Shown here: one piece after another, positions 17,080 through 29,000 of the stretch
How the letters are laid out: each line of letters opens with the position of its first letter
Numbering within the stretch: the first letter of the stretch is position 1
Assembly (NCBI RefSeq): GCF_037975245.1
Contig: NC_092578.1
Location: 9,280,359 to 9,344,358, forward strand
Source of the DNA: Apostichopus japonicus
Lineage: Eukaryota; Echinodermata; Holothuroidea; Aspidochirotida; Stichopodidae
Direction of reading: 5' to 3'
DNA: 64,000 bases
The notes under the pieces: generated by a model
Database searches by the model: none
Told to the model about the DNA's origin: nothing
The model's input: only the letters and a program-made list of their open reading frames with translations
Translations under genes and position numbers: made by a program

Positions 17080-20000
17080 CTGTAAAAAGAGTTTAAGAAA
17101 ATAAAGGTTGTTATGCTAAATTTGTTGTGAGGGAAAGTTATCAGTAAAGATGGGAAGTAAACTGGTTAATGCTTGCATCGATGTACACAGTATCTTAATA
17201 GCAATCTCAAGATGTAGTAAACTCAGTGGTTTTATGCTAGACATAATTGAGGGCTCATAAAATACCAGTCATTGCAATATCCTCAATAATATCACGTATG
17301 TCAGTTGTCAGTTGCGATTTGGCCACAGTGTGTGATCTGTCACTTGCAGCCCTCTGTGCTGCCTCTGTTACTGTTCTGGTTCTGCTTATTTAGTTTTATT
17401 CTCGTAGTTGTTCACTAATAGTTTGTTTATTGTATGGTTGTGTTTGTATTCACTACTGTTTTATGTTTACTGTCGACGGGAAATAATTTCTGTTTTCTGA
17501 AATGGACAATAAAAGTTTCTATCATCTATCATCAATGGCAACAACTACTGTACCCTGGGGTCCCTGGCTATTTGATCACGTTACCCTTGGTGACCTCATG
17601 ATGTAATTAGTGAACAGTACAGTACCTCAATCACCATTAAATTTCATTGTCAAACTAAGAAAGTCAGTGCTCAAAAATTGGCAAAGTTTCTGTCCAGAAA
17701 ACCAACTATTAATAGGCTGCATGAGACATACATATTCAAAGCTCTAGAAGTACGTTATTACGAACAACCTCATAAAAAAGTTCTGTGTTTATGCTTATTT
17801 TTACATCTCTTTCTCTCATCTTGGCAAAAATGTCAAGGCATGATGGCACCAGGCTTTCAATATTGCTTAAAATTGCATTGGTGCCATTTTAAGAGCTGAA
17901 CAATTACCATGAGGCCCTGCTATTTCGATACAAATAAAAAAATAGAACAATGAAGTTTTTAAGTTGACACAGAGTTTAACTGTTCTGGTTCAAGGTTTGT
18001 CAAAAGGACACAAATCATCATGCTGTATGCATTATCGATCAACAATAATCCAAAATGCTGACCAGTTTGAAGTGATCTTGCTATAGTGTGTTAGTTTCCA
18101 TCCCAAAGTAGAAACATGATGGGAGAGTCTTTAGATGCGGGCATGTAACAGTGCAGTTATAATGTTCTCCATTTTATGTTGAGGTCATTCCTTTCCAGAT
18201 GAAGAACTGCTAACTTTTACAGTAGCCCTGGAGGCAATTATTCCAATGACCCCCCCCCCCCTCCCGGCAACTATTTTCTGGTGCCACTTCCACAAGGAAG
18301 TTAGTAGAGAACTTTACATCATATCCAACCACTAAAATATTTCCCTATAAGCACTGTACAGTACCTGCACTCTTGTGTAAATTCTCTCAGGGGATACTAG
18401 CCTGCATCAGCTACCCACAGTACACTTAATACCTAATATACTGTACATCACTGCCTGAAGATGCTGCTAATATTCTTCCCGATAAAAGCTAACAGTAGGA
18501 TCATGTTAATTAATTTAGGTCATCCATGGCCTTGAAAGCTTTGTATAATTGCATGACCTTCCATTTTTTTTCCAATTTTTTTTTTTTAATCATCAATGTT
18601 TGTTGCTTAATTAAGAACTGCAGACAGATTAGTAATGCCTGTTTGGAGACAAGTGAACCAAGCAAGAGACTGGTAAGGACTGTTAAATGTGGAATAATCA
18701 TTCTTGGAGCCATATTTCCTAAATTAAATAGTTGTCTGTTTGCACAGCGCTCATAAGTTACAAAAGAGAAACCAGTTAGGACTGTTTGTGTAACATGAGC
18801 TGTAAACAGCTTACTTCCTGAGCTGACACTCCTGGATTGATTCAATTGTTTATGATTATCCTAAATTATCCTATTGTTATGAATATCCTTAAAATATCCT
18901 ATTGTTTATGATCGTCCTATTGTTTATGATTATCCTATTGTTTATGATCAACCTATTGTTTATAATTCTATCATGCATGAGGTTCAGGTTGAATCTAACA
19001 GATGCTGATGGATTCTGTGGAGTTACCACATAAAATTTAAATTCTCCAAAGTTTAGACTTTTTCTAACTCGTCAAGCTATTTGGCCATATTATGTATGCT
19101 TTTGAACCCTTCTCCCAACATAGCTACAATCCTTTTTCCTCAGCGAGCATGCTACAGTAGCTACAGTACAATAGTGATACTAATAATATTTATAATATTC
19201 CAAACTTCTAAAGCGCCTTATCCAATAAAATATAAAATGCTCTAATGCCGCTATACAAATAAAAGGCAAAATGCAAACGAAGAAGAAGTACTGTAGTAAA
19301 CAAATCAGAGGTAATGTACTAATTCAAAAAGTACAGAAAGTAGCGAAAAAGATGAAAAGCTAAAATTTAATATAAACAATCAAGTATCACTCATTCAACA
19401 AAGTTCTATGTAAAAAAGACACTATATTGTAGAGTGGCTGTTCTTTTCACTGAATTTCTTCAACTTCTATACAGAATGTTGTCATCTGGACAAGCAATGC
19501 TGCATTGCATACTACTCTACTTAGTCAGGATATTTTGATTGTCACTGCAGTGATTTTGGTTTATTACAATGACAGTACTACAGGATGTGACCTCTCACCA
19601 GCCGGAGATAATGTGTGACAAATTGGCCACATGATTTCAAAATTTTATGGGGCATATTTAACCATAATCTGTTAACAGTATTGGAATATGTAGTATTTGA
19701 ACGATGTTCCTGGCAATTGTATGATCCATGGGCCTGTTGTATTCATGCTGTAGTCATATCATTGAGACAGACTGACCAATACATCTTGATACCATCAATC
19801 TTGAGATCATTCTCTTTAAGTTACTTTAGACTAATTTAATTACCCGCTTAATAATCTTGTGATATCTATACTTTCAACTCTACAATATGGCGTAGAATTT
19901 TGCTGCCACTTTTTTGGAGGACAAAAACAGACAGGCAGAGATGCGCAGATCTGTCATGCTTCTCAGATTCTGCTGATAATACTTCATAGTAATCTTCCCA

Positions 20001-23000
20001 AGTCCATTGATGCTGCATATCCGTGCGGCTTTCCAATTAAATTAACACTTGAGTCAGTTGACAGAAATGTCAGCAAGGTACAGTATTTGTCTACTGTTGA
20101 CATTCATGACACAATTACATATTTATCTATAGCAGAGACTATGGAACTGTCAAAGTAGCTCGCACAGTTACTGGATATGACTACTGCACGTTTAAGCATA
20201 TAGACATTACTAGCACACGGTACATGTACAGTACTGTACTGCACTACAGGTACATATACTGTGCACAGGTACAGGTGTACAGGTAAACAGGTACATATAC
20301 TGTGTACACTGTATTGCACTACAGGTACATACTGTACAGTATGTAAATACAGTACTATCTGTAAGTATATTCTTCAGCACATTTTCTGATTGGTCATCAG
20401 GAGAATTAGAGTGCATGCTCAACGTGATTAAAGGGTGTGAAGACTCGCGCAAAAAGAAATGTCTAATGCCGGTAATCTGACCTAGTTTCGAATGAGGTGT
20501 AACAGAAGTGTTAGACACCACCATCGATCCCAGAAAATACACACACACAGCTTGCTACAGTCGGTAATTAGACACTAGTGTACAGTCAGTACATACCCAC
20601 AGCACAGTGTACAAACAATACAGTGATGGACATCTCAGGTCCAGCTAAAGATAACAAGGTATCACATTTCATTTACTGTACTGTCTGCATTTTGTAGCGA
20701 CACGAACAAAACATCACTTGCAAGCAACGAAAAGTTAACTTTTTCAGATGGCCGCACGCGGTTTGGGGCGAGTCTTCAATGCCTTTAAAGAGCACACAAA
20801 AAACACAAAGCACTGTAAAGTGACAAAATTGCACTGTAAAATGACCAACTCAAAAAAAGAAACCAATGTGACCAGAAATCCAGAAGGCTTTCAGTAAGTT
20901 TCAAGAATGGAGACCTATTACATGACAAAATTTTCAAGTAACTCCACAAGTGTGAAATGTGACAGCTAGCTTGTCCGTGTAAAATATAAAATTGCCGAAG
21001 AAATGCCGCACTCTCATCCCCTCCTCAACACAGATTGACAGGAAACCCAATTTGACCTATGCAACTTTGTGGAGGAAGGTATTAAAGCTGGCAATTGTTA
21101 TGTATAAATGCAGGTAGTACACATTATGGGACAACATCCACCCAACTACAATTTTCACAAATGCTGTACTTGGGTAAGATTTACTTTCGTTTTGACCCCT
21201 GACCACCTCAAATGACCTTTGACCTCTGCAGAAACAAATCGGTTCTTGTACTCAATTAGATGGTTGTATATAAAATTCATTATGGGACAACATCCACCCA
21301 ACTACAATTATCACAAATGCTGTACTGTACTTGGGTCAGATTTACCTTCATTTTGACCACTGACCACCTCAAATGACCTTTGACCACTGCAGAAACAAAT
21401 CGGTTCTTGTACTCAATATGATGGTTAAATATGTAAAATTCAAGCTTTCCATTTTGAGTTTGAGAGCTTCATCGCTCTTGACCTCAAATGACCTTTTACA
21501 ATAATAGGTTTCTTCTACTCAATAAAGTGCATCAACATACTGTACCAAGTATGCAGTAACTCCAAGCTTCGTTGTTCGAGTTATCATGTTACAAAGTTTT
21601 CACACTAAGACCTCTGTTGACCTCAAATGACCTTTGACCTTTATAGAAAACAAAGAGTTTCATCTGCTTAATATGCATCCACATACTACATAAGCAGTTC
21701 ATCCACTTCACAGTTTTTAGTTATCGTGCTTACAATGTTTTCAGACTTTTACCTGTTGACCTCAAATGACCTTTGACCTCCACAGAATACAAAAGAGGTC
21801 TCCTCCCCATTAAGTGCATCTACGTACTAAATACGAAGTTCACCCACCATACAGTAGTTGAGTTCTCATGTTTACAAGCCAAGGTGTAACACACACACTT
21901 GCACACCATCGCATCCTTGCATATATGGCAAGGAGTCAAACACTGTCACATGGGCAGTAGTAGAAAGTTGATCAGGGTAAATGAAATTCAAGCTGGAAAA
22001 ATGTGTTATACTCTTCCTGAATGCTAGATTTGGAAGGAAAGTACAGTGACCTGGAGATTAGAGAGTATCTTTGGGAGCATTGGGGAAAACTTGCAAGAAT
22101 GTTACCAGTTATAGGCTTGGTATGTGCATCGGATTCGGAGACAGATAAGAGGAATAAAGTATATGAACAGAATAACTTATGAAGAGAGCGTAGAAAAATG
22201 AAAATCAATCCATACTAATCTTTACATAAAATAAATCTGTTATGACAATAAAAAGGGTATCATTCAAATGTTCTTAATATATCAAATAAGGCCGACCTGC
22301 ATAATAGGTTCTTTGTTCTGAGTACAGTGGTACTACTGTAGTCACAACCTCAAAAAAGTATTAAAAAAAAAACACATAAATATACCAGCACAGCATGAGT
22401 ACTGTATTGTTTGCAATGAGTTTTGAGTGACATTACTCTTCAGTTTTTATGGTCAGAAGGACGGAATACTCATTGAAATATACAGTAGCAGGCTACTGAG
22501 CTAAGTACTATATAGTGGAATATATATTAAGTAACCAATTGTGTGTTCATTGTAAACTCAGTGATATTGTACTGTAATCACAGTAGTTTTAGTATTTTAC
22601 CTTATTAACTCAGTGATATTGTACTGTAACACAGTACTGTAGTTAAGGTATTTTACATTATAAACTCAGTAATATTGTACTGTAAATCATAATAGTTTAA
22701 TTTTTTACATTATAAACTCAGTATTGTACTGTAATCAAGGTAGTTTAGTATTTTCATTATAAACTCAGTAATTTGTACTATTACATAGTTAATATTGTAT
22801 TATATCCTCAGTATTAAACTGTAATCACAGTAGTTTAATATTTGACATGTTTAATAAACTCAGTATGATACAGTACTGTAATCACAGTACATCGTTTAGT
22901 ACTTTAAACTATAAACTCAGTAATATTGTACTGTAATAGGGAGGGCGTTGTGGTCAAGTGGTTAAGGCAGTGGACTTGTGATCTAAGGATTACAGGTTCG

Positions 23001-26000
23001 AGCCCTGGCCAGATCATTGCGTTGTGTCCTTGGGCAAGGCGCTTTATCTCCATTGCCTCTCTTCACCCAGGTGTATAAATGGGGACCTGCGAGGTAACTT
23101 GTAAATATAGTTGCGTGCGCCGGTTTGTGGCTGCACCCTATGGGAAGTCCCCCGGGGGACACGTGGATGTGGTGCACTGTGGTGCCCCAGGAGAGATTGA
23201 TTGAATTGTGCACACTTTGGTGTGTCGGTGTGACAAGTTACCAATGACCAGGGGTTAAGTTGTAAAGTCGTGTGAGGAGGCATTAGCCTCATACAAGACT
23301 GTAAACCTTCAACTTTTTAACTTTTAATACTGAATACAGCAGTTTTAGTATTTTATATGATAAACTCTGTATTGTACTGTAACACAGTAAGTTTAGTATT
23401 TTACATTATGGACTCAGTATTGTACTGTAAATCACAGTAGTTTTAGTATTAGGATTTTACATTATAATAAACTCAGTAATATTATACTGTAACACAGTAG
23501 TTTAATATTTTACATTTGCAGGTACTCTAGCTCCCTTATATTTAGTAACATGATTGACCACTGTTCTAGTTCACTTTAAAGTACTATAAACTGTACACAG
23601 GTATTAAAGGCAGATCTTTGTTCAGGTGAGAAAGCAACATCTTCACTCTGAAAAATTGGGTCATTGTTTATTAGTAGCAAATCAGATATTTAAATGAACA
23701 CTTATATACTATACAATATTCAGCTTCTGTATGTATCTAAATGAATACAAGCGTAGACAAATAAATGTGAGATACAAAGTATAATTGAGAAAACACACTA
23801 TTTATATTTTAATATTAGAAAGCTAATCTACAAACAGCAATGGCCCCACCCTTCCCCCAGCTTTTGGAGGGAGGGTGGTATCATGCAATACGTATATTCA
23901 ACATGACTATTTTTTTGTATTAAAGCACCATTGATAATTTGGAAACATAGTTGACGCAGGGAGCTGTCTTAAAGTAAAATTTATTGTTGTGTCTCATCTA
24001 ACAGTATGTGTTAAATGCAATGTGACTTTGTGCCTTCAGTACTATATACTGTAAGCACTGTATACTATGAGGCGTTGTGGTCAAGTGGTTAAGGCAGTGG
24101 ACTTGTGATCTAAGGATTACAGGTTCGAGCTCTGGCCAGATCATTACGTTGTGTCCTTGGGCAAGGCGCTTTATCTCCATTGCCTCTCTTCACCCAGGTG
24201 TATAAATGGGGACTTGCGAGGTAACTTGTAAATATAGTTGTTTGCGTCGGTTTGTGGCTGCACCCTATAGGAAGTCCCCCAGGGGACACTGGGTTGTGGT
24301 GCACTGTGCTGCCCCAGGAGAGATTGATTGAATTGTGCACACTTTGGTGTGTAGGTGTGACAAGTTACCAATGACCAGGGTTAAGTTGTAAAGTCCTGTG
24401 AGAAGGCCTTGGCCTTGAACAAGACTATAAACCTGAAAATTATTGTACTGTTACTTGAAGGAATAACAAAGGCAGGGATCAAAGACATCGTACATTATTC
24501 ACTAACCTCAAAACTCTCACCACGAGAACAGTGTGTGCCGCCATTGGTTACGTAATTCGCTTGAAATTCCATATCGATGACTTCAGAGAGGAACAACTCT
24601 CTTTGAAGCACTTCCACATCAAAATTTTAACGAGGCATCTGAAGGTCATACTTATGAAAATCAAGAGTTCTCTCTCCTTCAAATTTTTGTTAAAAAGAAG
24701 GCCTAACAAGTACACTGAAGCTAGGCCTAGGCTACACTTAAGTAACAGTAAAATGTAGGCTGACTGTAACTTTAAGCATACATCATGCCTCGCCAGACTT
24801 AGGCTAACTTCCTATCCAATTCAAATGGAATGTTCCTTGCGAGGCCACAGATGTCGTTCCTCATCACTAAGATAGCTCTTAGTACCGCTTTATTTTGGCA
24901 AACGGTTTCAAAGTCTGTACTGACTGTTAAACAGCCTTCTGGGCATGAAAGAAGCTTCGCAAAATTATCCACTTGGTAGCAACAAACACACTTTAGGAGT
25001 CAATTTTCAAAACGAGCGAATTCAGTCAAACAGGAAGTGGTTAACTTAAAAATCGAGTATTAGAGAGTTATGAGGTTACTGAATAATATAAATTGTCTTT
25101 GATCCCTGCTATTGTTATTCATTTAACTGTACATTTTTACAGTAACTTATGCCAGTAAATTTACTATTAAATCTATCTTGCAGAACAAAAAAGACATTGA
25201 TTAAATAAACTGTACAGTATCATGTACAGCTACAGTAGTACAGGCCTGTATACTGTACATGTATGTAAATATCTCACTGTAACACAGTTTCTACTGTATA
25301 TTTTAAATCTAACTGTGAACTACTGATACATGAATAAGGTTACATGATGCATGAATTCATGAAGATTTAGAAGGAAAAAATAAGGTTGAAAAACTGAGAG
25401 AAACAAATGTGACATTATTCAGATATCACATGATGGTTAAACAGTTGCACATTGGTCAACATTCAAAGAAAACTTCTCCACCAAGAAAAGTGGACCATTT
25501 TGATTCACAGGCGGATCAGATAATGTATCTTTCCAAATAAAGAAGGCAGTCCCTGAGAAAGGGAGCAGGGATGTGTGCAGAAGTATAGCACACTACCAAT
25601 TATTAGGCAGCTTGTTGAATTCAGCAATTCTACTCTCTGAACTATCTATTGAGGCAAATGTTGATCAGGATTTTCTTCTTTCCTTTTTTTTCTTATATTT
25701 TTTTTTACACTTTTCCCTCTGAACAGCCTCCTCCCCTCGATTTCTGTCTTTTCTTTGGCAATGTTTCAGCTTGACCTACAAATACCATCTGAAAATAGTT
25801 TTACAGTAACAACAATTCAGTACTGTGGAATTGGTACTTTCATGGACCATGGAAGATTCTTGTATTTATAACACAAAATAAACTTGCAAAATTGTTTTGG
25901 GAGTGATTGTCAAGGTCAGAAAGGTGAGGCTTTTCTAGAAATTCCTTTGTCCCTTGTAGTTCACACCTATTACAATCAATATTCCATTCACATGGAGGGA

Positions 26001-29000
26001 GTTCTTAACAGTAATTAGAGCCTGTCAAACTCTGTCTAGAAATCATTGATTCAATGCTACAGTTATCGCTTTTCTACTGAGTTTTCAACCAAATGTTTCA
26101 AGAACTTCAAACTTTGTTTACTTACAGTATATTAGTTGGAAAGAGAGTTAAAAGGCTACTTGTAATGTACTGTCCAAAAATGAAAATAATTCTTCATTTA
26201 GTAGACTTTCACAAAGTTTTGAATTTAAAGCTACTTTACAAGGAAGGACAGTTGCATCCAGGGAGTTGTTTGGGAGGAGATACAATCGCTGGAATCACCT
26301 AGTTTTGGCAGTAAAATCCGACAAAGATGCCCTTGTTGCACTCCCTACACATTCTTAGCGGGTTCCCACAAACGCGGGTTTGTTCACTCTTGATCGACCT
26401 ATCAAGGCTAGGGCAACTTGATCCACCCTTTTACTCCGTGGGAACGGAGCAAGCCCGAGCTTGATCAAGCCCCTCATGAGAGGTGGGGTTAGGACAGCTA
26501 AGCCCGGGTAAACGTTAATCAATGTAAATAAACTATTGCCTTGGGGTGTAAAAGATACGATGGATTTCATCAGTTGTGGTTTCCGCCGCTTGCTTATTTC
26601 TGTATCGACATAAACTGTGTCTATTTCCATATTGGTTGTGCATGTGTACAATGGACCGATGCAGCGAGAATGAAGGAATAACGTAAGGCATTGCTGAGTA
26701 GTAGGCCTACACAGTGTATAGCTGCCCGTGTATATCCGCATACATACTGTACAGTATAAAGTTTGAGCTGCTTTCTTGAAGACGTCCAGATAACCGGAAA
26801 GACCATTATTATTATTATTATTATTGTTATTATCGATATTTTCCTGTACACTATGTCGCAGAAGTAGACAGAGCGAAGTACAGTATGTGGTCGGAAGATG
26901 AAGTATTGGCATTTGATGCGATGAAAATAATATGTCGAAACTTGATGGGACATGCCGCAACGCTCCAGTGTACTGAGACATCTGTATGCGTATGGGAGAG
27001 AAAGGCTACAGCAGAATGGTCAGCCAAATAAAGTACAAACTGAAAAATTTAAGCTAGGTTTACTGGCTTCTATTTCATCGATAATCAGGAACATAATATG
27101 TAGTAGCCCAACTAACACGTAGCCTAGTTACTTACTCATCAGGCCCGTAAAATTTTACAATCTAATAGGCCTATATAAAAGAAAAATTTGTAAATCACAT
27201 ACCAAAGTAAAAATAAAAGGATAACTAGAATGCATGCATTCTGGATTCAGTCAAACAAGAGCCACATCACACATGTTTGATTACTTAAAAAGACAAGACT
27301 TACAATTGACCGTAAATAATTATTGCTGTGTACATATCCCGATGCGGGAACATGTTTATAGACATGAAACCGATGTGCTGAACTTTTTCCCGCTGTTTAG
27401 ATTGGGTGTCCCCAAGTCAAAATCATGGTCAATGAAGCTCGTAGTAAACGTCCATATAAGGGAATATGGGTGGAGTATACATTCGCTTTCTTACAGCGTT
27501 GATGAATGACGTTTACCAGTTAAAATATGTGATTGGTTAATTGCTATCATCTTAAAACATAAAACACAAGTCAACTAGCGACCCAGATACTGACGCAGGA
27601 CCAGCTGTTTAATAGTGTAGAGCTCGAACTGCAATCGTGGCACGGTGCCAAGTATTTGGGGGTACACGTTGTCAGTCCGACACGTTTTCAGTCCGAAAAT
27701 AAAATACACGTTTTAAGTCCGAAAAAAACAAGTTTTCAGTCCCACACGTTCACAGTCCGAAAATAAAATTTACAATTTACATGCATCTTGGTGCGGAATA
27801 GAGCAGTGTTTCGTCTAAAATGAAAAAAAGGCCCCCACTATATGGGTGAAAAAGTAATAACGTGATTTCAAATAATCCCTGGGCTCAACCCATGCAACAA
27901 CATGGATAATTAAGTGACTACGCACCATCCTTGAAATCCTACGACCGAAAAAGAACGCAACCGTGCGTGGTGATTACTTGCCGAAATGTTCCTTACTCCC
28001 ACCTCGCATTCCAGGGTTGTTTATTGGTGATATTATGGCATTAAAACTGCTTTCATTGCCAAACTGAAAACGTGTACAGTATCTCATTTTCGGACTGAAA
28101 AACGTGTATTACACGTTTTCGATCTGAAAACGTGTATTTTATTTTCGGACTGAAAACGTGTATTTCATTTTCGGACTGAAAAACGTGTATTACACGTTTT
28201 CGTTCTGAAAACGTGTATATCATTTTCGGACTGACAAACGTGCATTACACGTTTTCAATCTGAAAACGTGTATTTCATTTTCGGACTGAAAACGTGTATT
28301 TTATTTTCGGACTGAAAACGTGTATTTTAGTTTCGTACTGAAAACATGTATTTCATTTACGGACTGAAAACTTGTCGGACTGAGGGGTGTAACCCCCCCC
28401 CCCAATATCAGACGCGGTGGCGGAGCGTCCATACAGTCAGAGGGGGCGGATGCCCCCCTGACGGACTCAAATTGACTGCTGGCGCCCTTTCAGCTTTTTA
28501 CCACTTTTTAATTATTCGCAATTATTGACTATTTTATTGCGCTCTCAAATACCTATTGACATTGTCACATTTTGTTCGTGTAATTTTCTGACAAAATGGC
28601 GATGATTCCTATTTATTCTTCGTTTATCAGCAATAAGCAAGGCCCGGAAAGGGTCATTACCGGCAATCTAGTGAGTATCTTTACTCAAAAAATTTCTGTA
28701 TGCTCCGCGCCAACCTGTGGTGGCGCTCCGCTTAGGCAGTGTCCCCCGCCCCCGGCTTACAAACCTTTCTCGCCCTCTGACCATTACCCCAGGCTCCGCC
28801 ACTGAGGGAGGGGGGCGTTGATGGAGTGATGTGTATACGCAAAAAAGATAATACAATAAGAATTATAAAGGGTACTCAATTTCAGGCTGCATCAGTCCAA
28901 TCGAATTTCTGCAAAGTGCCCTTCGATGTCGGTGCACTCCTCCCCCCCCCCCAGATTAAAAGTGCTTCCGCCGCCCTTGAACAAGACAAAGGTGGAGTGT

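Noticed and set aside
20210-20548. Minus-strand frame sharing LGSMVVSNTSVTPHSKLGQ with one at 44334-44576
   Set aside because: The shared peptide comes from MITE copies 1 and 3. Flanking residues are unrelated and copy 2 breaks the frame, so it is not a protein family.
22943-23015. Functional tRNA gene
   Set aside because: A and B boxes are good, but the anticodon stem does not pair well and a long SINE body follows. It is a SINE head.
22983-23292. Pair of minus-strand frames, also seen at 24110-24371
   Set aside because: Antisense readings of the two SINE copies. Similarity reflects repeat identity, not coding selection.
26355-26981. 208-codon minus-strand frame
   Set aside because: It includes an (ATT)n poly-Asn run and no recognisable domain or splice context. 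The 3' third lies in a GC-richer block that may be an old transposon.
28065-28390. CRISPR-like array of short repeats
   Set aside because: There are no unique spacers of constant length, the units are contiguous, an inverted copy exists at 27652-27775, and the genome is animal.
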